Source of the DNA: Neoarius graeffei
Lineage: Eukaryota; Chordata; Actinopteri; Siluriformes; Ariidae
Direction: 5' to 3'
Assembly (NCBI RefSeq): GCF_027579695.1
Contig: NC_083577.1
Location: 31,485,198 to 31,549,197, forward strand
Length of the DNA: 64,000 bases
Shown here: in pieces, positions 22,890 through 34,843 of the stretch
How positions within the stretch are numbered: the stretch's first letter is position 1
Layout: every line of letters begins with the position of its first letter
The notes under the pieces: generated by a model
Database searches by the model: none
What the model saw: only the letters and a program-made list of their open reading frames with translations
What the model was told of the DNA's origin: nothing
Translations under genes and position numbers: made by a program

Positions 22890-23265
22890 CCATCCATCCG
22901 TCCATTATCTGTAGGCGCTTAACCTGTTCTACAGGGTTGTGGGCAAGCTGGAGCCTATCCCAGCTGACTATGGGCGAAAGGTGGGGTACGCCCTGGACAA
23001 GTCGCCGGGTTATCGCAGAGCTGACACAAACAACTATTCACACTCACATTTCACACCTATGGTCAATTTAGAACCACCAGTTAACCTAACCTGCATGTCT
23101 TTGGACTGTGGGGGAAACCAGAGTACCCAGAGGAAACCCACACAGACACGAGGAGAACATGCAAACTCTACACAGAAAAGCCCTCGCTGGCTGCTGGGCT
23201 CGAACCCAGGACCTTTTTGCTGTAAGGGGACAGTGATAACCACTATACCACCGTGCCGCCCAATG
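22890..23265 (-). mobile_element. DANA/HE1-type SINE, 10-bp TSD
   Basis: Flanked by CATGTACCAT at 22880-22889 and 23266-23275. Confidence 0.9.
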
Positions 23266-23610
23266 CATGTACCATTACATGTAAATGAATCCCATCCCAT
23301 AACTTTATAATAGGGACGGATTTTCTTTCTAAATGAGATGTTTGTGCCATGAGCTGGCCTCTTTAGTAACATTAGGCTAGGTTATGATGTGATTTGTTTA
23401 TTAAGGTTGAAGTTTACTGTAAGATACATAAACATTTATTGAATACATTAATCATAATATAGTGTACATGTGAAGAAAATAAACATGAAAATAAACACAT
23501 TATGATTACCCAATGTGGAAAGTTGCATCTTTAAATACTAATGGATTAATAGTAGGCAATAGTATAAAATTGAATGAATGAATGAATATAATAGTCTTGA
23601 CTGTGGACAC

Positions 23611-23988
23611 GGGCGGCACGGTGGTGTAGTGGTTAGCGCTGTCGCCTCACAGCAAGAAGGTCCTGGGTTTGAGCCCCGGGGCCGGCGAGGGCCTTTCTGT
23701 GTGGAGTTTGCATGTTCTCCCCATGTCCGTGTGGGTTTCCTCCGGGTGCTCCGGTTTCCCCCACAGTCCAAAGACATGCAGGTTAGGTTAACTGGTGACT
23801 CTAAATTGACCGTAGGTGTGAATGTGAGTGTGAATGGTTGTCTGTGTCTATGTGTCAGCCCTGTGATGACCTGGCGACTTGTCCAGGGTGTACCCCGCCT
23901 TTCGCCCGTAGTCAGCTGGGATAGGCTCCAGCTTGCCTGCGACCCTGTAGAAGGATAAAGCGGCTAGAGATAATGAGATGAGAATGAG
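23611..23988 (+). mobile_element. DANA/HE1-type SINE, 11-bp TSD, left arm only
   Basis: Flanked by ACTGTGGACAC at 23600-23610 and 23989-23999. The right arm holds the uninterrupted target at about 45055-45068. Confidence 0.93.
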
Positions 23989-24009
23989 ACTGTGGACACA
24001 AGCTCAACC

Positions 24010-25361
24010 ATAAGATTCTGCAAGACTCCAAAATCAGACAGAAAATGTCTCTCCAGAAAACAAAGGCAGAAGCAATGGCCAAAGATGTCCTTGCTCCAAA
24101 GGCAGGACTGATGTTGTTGATGTTTTAACATCAGGTAAACCCATCCCATTCTCAATACAGACTGATGCATTAAATAAGGCAAACAGGAAGATGTTTCCCC
24201 TTGCTGTACAATGCTTCAGGTCAGAAAGTGGGATCTGCAACAAAATGATTGATTTCAGAGAGAATGCAGATGAGCCAGCTGCTGGGATTATAGATGGCAT
24301 ACAACAATCCCTTGATAAATTTGGCTTATGATTAGATCGAGTTACAGTATTTTGTGCAGACAATACTTCTGTAACTTACAGCATCTGCAACTCTGTCTTC
24401 ACCACGCTCAAGAAAAAGCAAAAAGATCTGCTGCAAGGTAACTGCCATGCCCATATTATGCACAACACGGTGAAGCATGCTCTTGACCAGCTCACTGTAG
24501 ATGTGGAAAAATGTCTATGACCACTTCTCCTAAATGAAGGGAATCCTTCAAAGAGATTTGCCAATTTTGTGATGTGGCGTTCCAGGAGATTCTGCAGCAT
24601 GTTTCTACAAGGTGGCTGTCCCTGAATCCAGCCATCTCCCAGCTTATTCGGACCTGGACTGCTCTCAGGTCTAACTGGGTGGGAGAATGTCCCAGAGACA
24701 TCAGAGTTTTGTTAAAGCTCAGTGAAGAGTCCTCTGAGGAAGATGCTGATGACATGGAGGTTTACCTCCTCTTCTGCAATAACATACTCTCCCTCTTTGA
24801 GGAATTTGTAAAGAAGCTGGAAAGTGATTCAACCACCTGTATTCAGTTATTTCATGTTTACCTTCAAGCAAAAACTCACACAGAGAAAAGATGAACAGTT
24901 TTATGGCTACTTAACAAAAGTGATGAAGTGATGCTGTTGATGAACTCCTGCAAACTCTCTCTCTCTGTACCATGGCATGTTTTCCTTCAGTGATACTGAG
25001 GGGGTCACTAATAATCTCAACCTCATCCAGAAATTAACATAGGTAAACTTTATGATGAATGAATCACAGCAAATACCATTCTGAAGGGGCTCAGAGAAGG
25101 TGCACCAGATGAATTGAAGCCCAAAAATGTGGCTGCCAGATGGGTGGCTCTCTTTCAAGTAGCTGAACTGCCTAACATGCTGACCATCATCAGCCACATC
25201 ATGAGCATCTCAGCATCCACTGGATATGTGGAAAGGATCTTTTCCAGAATGACCAACAAATGGAGCGACAGCAGGAACAGGTGCTCCGTGGAGCTTATAA
25301 GGAGTGACCTCTTGATCACTCTCAACTTTGAGCAGTCCTGTTCTGGAAAAAAAGATAATTA
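24010..25361 (+). pseudogene. hAT-like transposase, decayed (left-arm copy)
   Basis: Broken coding sequence. The clearest block is 24574-24894 with ILQHVSTRWLSLNPAISQL, then 25114-25362 with GYVERIFSRMTNKWSDSRN, which has the character of a hAT C-terminal dimerisation region. The N-terminal part (24010-24560) is in pieces with several stops. The 24900-25080 part carries stops and has lost sequence relative to the other arm. Family role: RNase H-like DDE transposase, or a domesticated relative such as the ZBED/FAM200 type. I cannot tell which. Confidence 0.7.
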
Positions 25362-25639
25362 AAAAAGATTTTGCAGTGCAAAGTGTCATGTCTGATCCAG
25401 TTTTTGTCGGTGACACTTTGCCACAACTGAGCAAGTACACTTTGTATTTTATCTGTGGAAATGCAGTCTAGTTCCAGCTTGTGCTTTCTTTTTAGCATCA
25501 TTGTGGCACTTATAAACTACACAATGCGGCATACTTATTTAAAAACTGTTAAGATGTTAACTGAAAAGTTATCCATTTAGTTTATTTCTATTGTCCATTT
25601 GCAATAAAGCACTTTAAAGATTAAGTATGAATCTAGTTG

Positions 25640-26345
25640 GTGAATATAATAAGTTGGTTACAATCTAGAACTAGATTTAATAATCTCAGAATTGGTGTCT
25701 GTATTCTTCTACATTGCAAAAATGACATCTTAACAAGTTAGAATATCTTGAATATAGTTCAAACGATATAGCATTTCCTATTAGAAGAATACAAGACACC
25801 AACTCTCATCTCATCTCATTATCTCTAGCCGCTTTATCCTTCTACAGGGTCGCAGGCAAGCTGGAGCCTATCCCAGCTGACTACGGGCGAAAGGCGGGGT
25901 ACACCCTGGACAAGTCGCCAGGTCATCACAGGGCTGACACATAGACACAGACAACCATTCACACTCACATTCACACCTACGGTCAATTTAGAGTCACCAG
26001 TTAACTTAACCTGCATGTCTTTGGACTGTGGGGGAAACCGGAGCACCCGGAGGAAACCCACGCGGACACGGGGAGAACATGCAAACTCCACACAGAAAGG
26101 CCCTCACCAGCCCCGGGGCTCGAACCCAGGACCTTCTTGCTGTGAGGCGACAGCGCTAACCACTACACCACCGTGCTGCCCTAGACACCAACTCTGAGAT
26201 TATTAAAACTAGTTCTAGATTGTAACCAATTTATTCCAAGTTGTCTTGTCAAGTAAAATTACATGTCCATGCAGCAAGATAATTTCACTATTATTAAGGA
26301 AGTTTCTCCTCAAATTTAGTTTTCAGTTTTTTGCAGTTGAGACTA
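25640..26345. mobile_element. CACTGCAA-type palindromic MITE, left-arm copy, split by a SINE
   Basis: The left part (25650-25806) and right part (26183-26345) are long inverted repeats of each other around GTTACAATCTAGAACTAG. The right end is TTTTTTGCAGTTG. The termini resemble the CACTGC ends of EnSpm/CACTA MITEs. The left end is truncated compared with the right-arm copy at 39991-40394. Confidence 0.65.
25807..26182 (-). mobile_element. DANA/HE1-type SINE, 13-bp TSD, left arm only
   Basis: Flanked by AGACACCAACTCT at 25794-25806 and 26183-26195. It sits in the middle of a palindromic MITE. The right arm (near 40130) keeps the empty site. Confidence 0.95.
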
Positions 26346-27454
26346 TGATTTAAGTTATGATTTACCACCACTGGCGCATCACTGGGCTTGTGGTGGTTGA
26401 GGCCCCTAGAAGCGGTGCCCCGCTGTGTTTGGCGTCTTTAATTTTTTTTTGCATGGAATGTGACAATCCTAGGTTTGGGTGACAGCTCTTATATATTTAA
26501 TGTGCACAGAAGCAGTGGCTGCTCCTGATTTTTTTTTCGGGGGGGGGCAATTTTCCCCCGTTATGTCTACACGGACCATAAATGTCCACAGGACTGAAGT
26601 AAATTGACCTAGGTAGCAAATCAATTGGCCGAACTTGTTTTTGCCTGGTAAATTCAGATATCAATTTCGACAATATCTCTTCTCTCCACTAGGTGGCAAC
26701 ACTGAACAAGTTAAAGGTGGCAAACTAAGGTAGCCTAGTAAACTAGACCCACCCGCCTAGCGGCCAAAAATATTTTTGCCTACGAGTGGCAAATATTCAC
26801 ATTTAGTCTGGCTTGCCAGGCTAAAACTAAGGAAGATTCATTGTGAAGCCTTCAAAGCAAAACATTTGGCATCACAATCAATTAATATTACACTACTCAT
26901 TTATTTTCTCATATTTTTCCAGTATTCTATAATAAGTAGACACAAATTCTTAATTATAAACATATTCTAATTTCTTCATTCTAAAGAATGCAATTAAAGT
27001 GGCAGGATATAAATCCAAAACAAGTGTTTATTTAAGTTTTGAAAAAGATGAAGAAAAGCATAACCATCAAACAAACATGTGCAGATTAATTATGTGGGGT
27101 TTTTTTAATATGGAATTGCACCATTTTAACAACAAATAATAATTCTAAAAAAATTTTGCAGTTTTTTTCCCCAAGAATTCCTCCAGAAAGCCATGCCTTA
27201 AAAGGAAATTTAAAGTATTACAAGCATGCCAATGAACACAAAAAGCTTTAGTTATTTAGCTATATACACACAAGGTTTTGTAGTCAGTGCAACTTGGCTT
27301 AACAAGTTGGAAAAAAGGTAAGGTGCTGCTGGCTCCAATGAACACATATACTGTACAATATATAAAAACTGAAAATATGCTTAATTTACACCAAGTCAGA
27401 GAGAACTTGAGGCTACTGAAATATTCCAAGCATGGCAATGTTAAACTGCCATTG

Positions 27455-27458
<4 letters not shown>

Positions 27459-27485
<27 letters not shown>
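27459..27485. repeat. (CA)n microsatellite
   Basis: About 13 CA units inside the hAT element. Confidence 0.95.
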
Positions 27486-27490
<5 letters not shown>

Positions 27491-27513
27491 AAAACAACTT
27501 TTGCCTAGTAAAT

Positions 27514-27810
27514 TCAAATATCAGATATCACTGTACCATCTGCTGTGCTACTTCCAGGGTGGAAGAGAACACAAGGGTAGCAAAAAAGAGCATTGACTAC
27601 ATCACAGCCAGCTAGCCAAGTTTTCCGGTGGTACCAGTTCTTGTTAAAACCTCTTGAGTAGGTATTCTCCCCCTTCGTAGACACTTGCTTGATGTTTAAA
27701 TTCGGTCTAGGAGGTCCCAGCTGTTTGATTGCCGTTTTCTCCTCATTGGTACGACGACTAAAGGGAACTTCTTTCAGAGACGCTATTGTATTGTTGCACT
27801 CAACACTCGC
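27514..27810 (-). pseudogene. hAT transposase N-terminal fragment, ZMYM1-like TTF zinc finger
   Basis: The minus-strand frame shows EEKTAIKQLGPPRPNL, then NWYHRKTWLAGCDVVNALF and CYPCVLF. This is the TTF-type zinc-finger exon of the hAT group related to ZMYM1 proteins. The frame closes shortly after CYPC, and the DDE and dimerisation parts are missing, so it is a non-autonomous remnant. Confidence 0.7.
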
Positions 27811-28588
27811 CATCTTCTTCATAGAATGTTCACACATTTCCCGCGCAAGTTGCATTTTCCAGCCCAAAATTATGTTCAAAACCCGCCAAAAAGCACTTAA
27901 AACTGCCCAATCTGGCAACACTTGCGCGGCGCAACAGGCGTATGACGTAAGCACGCTGCTTGTGCGAGCACATAAAACCTAATAGAAAATGCATTGGGAG
28001 CATGATTTTCGAAAAAAACGTACATACCATTATTGTCAATGGGAGATTTTGGGGCAAATCTGAACCTGACAGAAATCGCCCCAAAAGGGCGTGGCTACAC
28101 CAGGCGCGACCTTAGCCTGATTGGACAATGACATTACTGTTGCCGTGGTAGTAGGAGTAGATAAACAAAAAAATCTCCCTCCCTGTTTGGGAGTGAGTCG
28201 CCCAAATCGCCCCTATTAACAAGCCGCCAGTGCACAGAAGATGTCTGATACACTCGCAACCCAGTTTCCAAACGAACCGCCAGAACAAAACAAAACCTGC
28301 GAGATGGGAAACGCAAAAAAATTAAATAAATAAATAAATAAAAGTATGTGGTGCATTCTGGGAAATGTTGTGAAAACCCATCTCAGAACTCACATGACAT
28401 CAGCAACCACTTTAAAATACATTTAACCGCCCTCCCCTCAGCAAATATTTATGTACATTATTTATTAAACAGAAGATCTTCTTCCTGAACTTAGGTTGAA
28501 GGTTTGATTATTCACATTATTTCTGTGTGATAGAAATATATGTTTGGTATGCTTGATATTGGTACAAGCTGTTCTGATTGCTACTTCT

Positions 28589-28719
28589 CATCTCATCTCA
28601 TTATCTCTAGCTGCTTTATCCTGTTCTACAAGGTTGCAGGCAAGCTGGAGCCTATCCCAGCTGACTACGGGCGAAAGGCAGGGTACACCCTGGACAAGTC
28701 GCCAGGTCATCACAGGGCT
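28589..28719 (-). mobile_element. SINE, 5'-truncated, 13-bp TSD, left arm only
   Basis: Only the tail half of the SINE is present, yet it is flanked by a 13-bp repeat (GATTGCTACTTCT at 28576-28588 and 28720-28732). The right arm (about 39480-39510) has the empty site. Confidence 0.93.
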
Positions 28720-28732
28720 GATTGCTACTTCT

Positions 28733-29165
28733 TTTGGTTATTTAAATACTTAAGTAGTTGAGTCAAAACCAGTGATGTAATGTTTCATCACCTATTTCAC
28801 CCTGTCATACATAGATAACTTAGCTTCATCAATCACATCATCATCATCCAATCACATAGCTACAACACTCTTGAATGTGAATATATATACTCATGTTTGT
28901 CCTCCAATAAAATGAGAAACATCTCTGAACAGCTGTGTCTGTGTCAGTGACTGCTTGCTCCCAGATATCCGTGAGGCAGAATCTCTGAGGCGGCAGAGGT
29001 CTACATTCCTAGATTATACTTTATCAACCTGACCTCCTCCGGTACAGACAGAACAAAAACTAACAGTCCTACAACAGACAGCAACCAAACAGTTTCATTG
29101 AATCATGTTGATTCTTCATCACTTTTGCATCCTTGGTTAATGCTGAAACAACATTGAAATCTATT
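28733..29165. other. Arm-shared non-coding block
   Basis: Matches 39060-39500 in reverse orientation. It has an AATAAA (28907) followed by about 120 bp and could be the end of an old LTR, but no clean termini are visible. Confidence 0.35.
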
Positions 29166-29175
29166 TAAAATAAAT

Positions 29176-29522
29176 CTCATCTCATCATCTCTAGCCGCTT
29201 TATCCTGTTCTACAGGGTCGCAGGCAAGCTGGAGCCTAACCCAGCTGACTACAGGCAAAAGGGAGGGTACACCCTGGACAAGTCACCAGGTCATCACAGG
29301 GCTGAAACATAGACACAGACAACCATTCACACTCACTTTAGAGTCATCAGTTAACCTAACCTGCATGTCTTTGGACTGTGGGGGAAACCAGAGCACCCAG
29401 AGGAAACCCACGCGGACAACATACAAACTCCACACAGAAAGGCCCTCGCCAGGAACAGGGCTTTATCCCGGACCTTCTTGCTGTGAGGCAACAGCGCTAA
29501 CCACTACACCACCGTGCCACCC
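29176..29522 (-). mobile_element. DANA/HE1-type SINE, left arm only
   Basis: Full-length copy. No clean target repeat is seen, and about 180 bp found at this point in the right arm (38870-39050) is missing here, so the site was rearranged. Confidence 0.85.
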
Positions 29523-30179
29523 TTATTTCAAGATCAGTGGCGGCTGGTAGTCTTTCAAACAGGGGAGGCTGGTCGGTTACGATATTTCCAGATTTTAAAA
29601 GAAAAAAGAAAAACACATCAGTTTTTACCCATACTCTTGCCTCTGATCTGGCTGATTGTTGGCAGCGTCACAAACTGTGAAATAACAGGTTCTTTTGGCC
29701 CATTAGCCTACTGTCCAATATACATGATGGTGGTGTTGGGGGGGTATAGTTTAACATTTTATATTTAAAAATTATGGCATGTAGCACGTTGTTTAAAAAT
29801 TGATCATTATTGAAAGCAGCTCTTTGTCAGGAACCTCAGCAGTAACAGCAGAGTGTTCTGGAATAGGCACAAGCACTGACCTTGGGGAGCCAAACATAGA
29901 GGTGGGTGCCACACATTTCATTCAATGACACTTTCCCTATATTTTACTTATTTTGACTGAGAAATGTTTTATTGACAATTTTGATAACCCTTCACTTTTA
30001 ATCCAGGTCTGTAGTGTGAAATGTTCTCGGCTGTGTTTTTTGTTTAAAAATGTTTTCCAAATTGTAGCTGTGTTTAATTCATATCCAGAGAAATATATAT
30101 TCCAATATAATATACTCAGCATAAACATTTTAAATAGATTCTATATGTTTGGTCCATCCATGACATATTACTAAAGTAG

Positions 30180-30388
30180 CCTATTTGCTGTTGTTGATGT
30201 GGGTCACTTGCTGTTAGCCAATTCACTTTCTCGTACCAGGAGAGCTGAAAGGAACGAGTATTATTCCCTACCTTTTTCACCAAGTCAATTTGAGGCGTTG
30301 GTCTACCCTGTTCTTTAATTTTAATTTTTTCCTCGAAAGAAAGACTGGCAAATGGCTTCGCCAAAATTAAATCAGCAATGCTTGGCAT
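30180..30388 (-). pseudogene. hAT transposase N-terminal remnant
   Basis: The minus-strand frame starts MPSIADLILAKPFASLSFEE and includes SFQLSWYEKVNWLTAS. This is the same N-terminal block as in the ZMYM1-like hAT family at 27514, cut off before the CxxC pair. Confidence 0.6.
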
Positions 30389-30739
30389 CCGTGCGCAGCT
30401 TTCTTGCTAGCTGACTAGCCCCCTCAAGTTCAAGTTCAGTCACTCAAATAAACAAAATTTCTGGAACTAAGATAGCAAACTTGACAACACTATATTTACA
30501 CTTTATTTACAATGAAAATATATACAAACTAAAAAAGCTGGTAGAAACCGTATGTAATGAATGAAATCGAAATGTAAGCTGATCTCTTACAATACACCAC
30601 AGCACTTGCGAATTCGCATGGGACTGAACTGAAAGTCACCGCTGCCTGTCTATATTTGAAACGAGCTGTCAATCAAAGAAAATATCCGGCCGCTTTCACC
30701 AATCACCAGTCTCCTCGCGGAAACTGCCATGTCCCTCCC

Positions 30740-30972
30740 ACTGTGAGGCTGGGAGTCCGTGGGGCGGGCGTTTTCGCAGTATTTGTCCAATGATTGTCTT
30801 GCATTTTGAGATTGAAAAGTGCATAGCTCCCAAATGCCATTGAAGTCCACTGAGGCTGGGAGTCCGTGGGACTCCGTGGGCGGGTGTTTTCGCAGTATTA
30901 GTCCAATGATCGTCTTGCATTTTGAGATTGAAAAGCGCATAGCTCCCAAATGCCATTGAAGTCCACTGAGGC
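30740..30972. repeat. Tandem duplication of about 115 bp, two units
   Basis: Two copies, starting near 30743 and 30853, each contain GAGGCTGGGAGTCCGTGG and CTCCCAAATGCCATTGAAG. Confidence 0.85.
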
Positions 30973-31470
30973 TGGGCTGCATCGCGTTGTCACGAGGGGG
31001 AAAAACTCATGCACACATTAGGTGAACTGGGGAAAGTTATAACGGTATGATTTTGCACTGTAGTTGGGTTGAGCACATATATTTCTATGATTCTGGATCT
31101 GAAATAGCAATGTTATAAGGTCGGCTATAATATAAGCCTAGCGCAATTCATCCTGCATGATGTTCGTCATTTTTACAGGAGGCTGAGCCTCCCTCGTTGT
31201 CTTAGAGCAATCGCCCGTGTTCAAGATATTCTGCAAATATTTTGAGGTGATTCACTGAAAAAAAAAATCACAACGTGTGCTTCGCAAATCCCAAAGGGGA
31301 AAAGGACAGAGACAAAAACATTAATCTTTCAATCTGCAATATTTTATGAATGAACTGGAAGAAAACAATATGAGCGCTAACAGATCTGATTCACACTTAC
31401 AGAGCACTGAAATGGAATGATCTTTCAAGGAGATTCTTTATGATTAACATTCAGGATTGGCAGTAATTTA

Positions 31471-32815
31471 TCAGTAAATGTCTCTGTGAAAGTATTGGAC
31501 GGTATGCTGCATCTTCTCCCAGACTCTGAACTTCAGGTTGGCCAGATGTTTTGCCACATGGATCAGTGCTCCTGAAAGCTCCTCTGGATGCTGCAGTGTG
31601 CTCTGGGCTCTGCAAAAACATTCAGGAGTTAGTGTTGCTGTGGGTTTGGATTCAGAAACACAGAGAATGAGAGAGACAGGAAGCACATCACTCACCTTTT
31701 CACTGTGGCCTTGTAGTTCTGTAAAACAAAAAAGTAAATATCAGTGGATATGATTTACATTTTTACACCACTGAAATGTGACGTTTCCGATGATGGAAAG
31801 AAGTTTTACTTTCTCAGAGTATAAATACTGACTAAATGACCCTCACTTGTAGCAATGAAATGTCTTCAGCTCTCATCTCCTCTTCTACGGCTCTGATCGT
31901 GTCTGAAAGAGATGATATATCTTTGCTCAGCTTCTCAATCTTCTCCTTCATCATCTGACTCTTCTGCTCCTCTTCCTCTCTCAGTGCAGTGATCCTGACT
32001 GCCTCTTCATCTCGTAGAAATTGGTGAAGCTTCTCAAACTCCTCCTTAATCTGACGCTCTGTGTGTTGGGCCTGAATCTGCAGTGAAGAGAAAATCAAAT
32101 GAAACATAACTGAATATGCAATGAAGCAAAATATAATGAGAATATTAAACCCATGTTATTGATTCTAACCTTTATATGTTCTGCAGTCTGACTCCAGTTC
32201 AGTTTACAGTCTTTAAAGATCTTCAGTTTCTCCTGTAGGGGCTTCAGTGCAGTTTTGAGCTCCTCCTGAAATAAATTAACATGCTGCATGGAGACTGTGT
32301 TTTAGATATTACTTTCACTCAGATAAACTAAATTGATTGCAGAGTAATTGTCATAATTATGAACAACAGCATTTGTTCACATGTGACCCATGAGTTCATA
32401 TGTCCATTTTATTTACCTTACAGTCTGTTACTGCCTCATCAATGGGGCAGAATTTGTGGTTGGTGTGTTTTCCTGAATCTCGACAGACCACACACACCGG
32501 CTTTTGATGATCCAGACAGAAGAGTTTGAGTTTCTCACTGTGCAGACTGCAGACTGTTTCAGACCCTGATGAAGATCTCAGACTTCTCTCCTGTAAGAAA
32601 ATCTCACACAGGTTCTTTAAGGCCAGGTTTATGGGAGGATACTCCGCAAACAACTGCTTCCTACAAAGAGGACATTCTCTGGATCCTTTGGTCTCCCAGA
32701 ACTGCAGCAAACACACTTTACACACACTGTGACTGCAGTGCAGAAGAACAGGATCCTTGAAGATTTCACGGCACACAATACAGGAAAAATGCTCCTCTGA
32801 AAACTTAGAAGCCAT
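31471..32815 (-). CDS. TRIM copy C: RING/B-box/coiled-coil, B30.2 deleted
   Basis: Five minus-strand exons: 32815-32417 (399 bp), 32265-32170 (96), 32077-31847 (231), 31718-31696 (23) and a last exon 31609-31471. GT-AG sites are conserved. The last exon has lost its splice donor because a deletion joins it, one base before the normal exon-5 end, to the final part of the B30.2 exon (about 31496). Translation runs eight residues past the join and stops at 31471. The 888 bp give 295 residues with complete RING, B-box and coiled coil but no PRY/SPRY. It could act as a substrate-blind or dominant-negative partner of copies B and D through the coiled coil, or be a recent pseudogene. Sequence alone does not decide. 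Confidence 0.75.
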
Positions 32816-33340
32816 TTTATTTTTACTGCTGCTGTTGCTCTCTCCAGTCTGAATGCTCAGATCACTGTCAGAATCAGATTTAGAATCAGAATCGTGCCAA
32901 GTACATTCTCACAAGGAATTTGGAATTTACCAGGAATTTGCTTTGGAGTTTGGTTCTTGAACAGTTAAAATAAAAAAAAAAAAAGAAAATTATAGTAAAG
33001 ACACAAAAGTAGAAATATAAAGAGAATAAAAATATGGAGAAATCTAAAATATACAATTAAAAAAGTAATAAACATATATAAAGAGTATGTGAAATGGATG
33101 ATTTAAACGTCCAAGCTGTACACTGTGTGCTGGAATGTACAATAAATGGTCACAGAATGAAGATGGCATGACATTGTCATGAAATGTGCAAAAAGCAGTC
33201 CAGAGGGGAAGTGCATGAATATGATGGACTGGGAGTGTGTGTGAGTTCAGAGTCAGTGGGAGGCTCTGACCTTGTTGATGAGACCCACCACAGTGGGGAA
33301 AAAGCTGCCCTTATGGTGTGAGGTTTTGGTTCTCAGGACT
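32816..33340 (-). mobile_element. LINE 3' end and RT fragment upstream of TRIM C
   Basis: Same LINE tail as in front of the other TRIM copies, continuing into a short 5'-truncated RT piece that ends at the palindrome centre. Confidence 0.65.
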
Positions 33341-33370
33341 GATACTGCATTCATGCAGAACACTATTATT
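33341..33370. other. Palindrome spacer (30 bp)
   Basis: Lies between the two inverted LINE fragments. Its first 24 bases match 9431-9454 with one difference, that is, a piece of the flank of the SINE beside TRIM copy B. Confidence 0.75.
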
Positions 33371-34021
33371 GTAGGAGGCTGCAGTCCTTAGAACCAAAAC
33401 TTCACGCCATAAGGCAGCTTTTTCCCCACTGTGGTGGGCCTCATCAACAAAGTCAGAGCCTCCCACTGACTCTGAACTCACACACAGGGCCGCTGACAGC
33501 TTTGGCTGGGCCCGGGACAAAATGCTCTGAATGGGCCCCCCCCCCGGGCCAACCCACAAACACCTACCTCTCTTATCCCAGTCTCTACTCACTCCAACCC
33601 TTAAATGACAGGTATTCAAAAACCATTCAACCGGTCAACAACCATTTCATTTTAGCATTTCAACATTTTTACAGTTTTAACATTTCCTTAGTCTGTAACT
33701 ATTCAGGTGCGAAATGCAATGCGCTGGACTTTTGTTGTGCATGCATGCGTACTGTCCAGTGTGAAAAGCAGAGAAGAACACACCGCTCGAGAAACGGCGG
33801 GATATGATTGCGGGCTAATGTGAATATTCTTAGCTTCAATCAGATATATGAAACACAATGTTATTAAGCCGTTGTGGTTATGAAATGATTCAATGCCCTG
33901 TGCGTTTGATATGGTGTTCAGTGTGACTTGCTCTCCCCTCGTTTGTAACATAAATTGCGTGCTGCACGTGCCTTGGTTGGGGTTACTTTACAGGGCTGGA
34001 AAAAGTTGGCTGTGTCTTACC

Positions 34022-34843
34022 CAGTGATGGGAATAACGGCATTAGAAATAAACGGCGTTAGTAATGGCGTTACTTTTTTTAGTAACGAGTAATCTAACTA
34101 ATTACTTTTTACATCGTTATAACGCCGTTCCCGTTACTTACAATAAAATACTATGCGTTACTTTATTAACGCTGTTCTCATCTGGCACGCTGCTCGTTCA
34201 GCCTTTCTTTACTCTGTTTTCGTGTGGGGCGGGGAGACACGAGACAATGGCACAGTAAGCCAATCAGAGTAGATTTGGACAACATACGTAGGTAGGCCAC
34301 GCCTACTGCACTACTGCGCACACTTTCAATCAGAAGACACAGCGATGGCGAGCGGTCAGCCCAGCACTGCGCTTTCACATTGGAAATACAGCCATTACTT
34401 TTCATTACTTGAAATAAAAGGCAAGAGTGTTTATGTGCAATGCACATTATGTCGAGGAACAAAGCGTTTGTCCTCGTCAGTGGCCATTAATTAGTAACAT
34501 AATTTTAATAACTACAAAAATATACAGTATTACATTTGATAGATGTCTTATCTCACATTGTCCCACAAAAATATTAATATAGTGTAGATAACATTACTAA
34601 TTGGTTCTGTTAAGTGTCCATTTCAGTCATTAAACACATTTAACATTCACTTTTATTATGATTACACTAATTGAATTTGATTTTTTTTTTTGAGGGGGAA
34701 CAAAATGTAACGGAATAATTACTTTCCCTGGTAATTAGTTACTTTTATGACAAAGTAACTCCGTTACTAACTCAGTGACTTTTTGGGAAAAGTAACTGGT
34801 AACTATAACTAATTACTTTTTGAAAGTAACATGCCCAACACTG
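34022..34843 (+). mobile_element. hAT element nested in another hAT, 8-bp TSD
   Basis: 822 bp with ends CAGTGATGGGAATAAC and (minus strand) CAGTGTTGGGCATGTTAC. The 8-bp target repeats GTCTTACC (34014-34021) and GTCTTACT (34844-34851) match at 7 of 8 bases. Subterminal regions are full of GTTACTTTTT-type repeats, as in many fish hAT MITEs. Confidence 0.88.
34345..34494 (+). pseudogene. hAT transposase first exon (BED-finger start)
   Basis: A 49-codon frame, ATG 34345 to TAG 34492-34494, that reads MASGQPSTALSHWKYSHYF and then KSVYVQCTLCRGTKRLSSS. The W...YF and CxxC parts are the first half of a BED-type zinc finger typical of hAT transposases. The rest of the transposase is gone. Confidence 0.65.

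Larger units (their letters stand above)
26513..28232 (-). mobile_element. hAT element, 1.7 kb, 8-bp TSD, left arm only
   Basis: Flanked by CACAGAAG at 26505-26512 and 28233-28240. The ends are CAGTGGCTGCTCC on the left and CACTGGCGGCTTG (minus strand) on the right. It contains a fragment of its own transposase on the minus strand. The opposite arm lacks it. Confidence 0.85.
29535..31219 (-). mobile_element. hAT element, 1.7 kb, 8-bp TSD, left arm only
   Basis: Flanked by TTCAAGAT at 29527-29534 and 31220-31227. The left end is CAGTGGCGGCTGGT and the right end is CACGGGCGATTGCT on the minus strand. It carries a short transposase remnant. Confidence 0.8.

Noticed and set aside
23578-23958. 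Open frames of 80-126 codons over SINEs (also at 9661, 11135, 13747, 14732, 22939, 25834, 60726)
   Set aside because: The same peptides recur wherever the SINE occurs and in both directions. They are translations of a Pol III repeat, not genes.
26505-28240. Zinc-finger MYM host gene exon at 27514
   Set aside because: It lies between hAT ends with a perfect target repeat and lacks the rest of a ZMYM-like gene, so it is treated as a transposase remnant.
29535-31219. Continuous palindrome including this block
   Set aside because: The block has its own 8-bp target repeats and is missing from the right arm, so it is a later insertion, not part of the original inversion.
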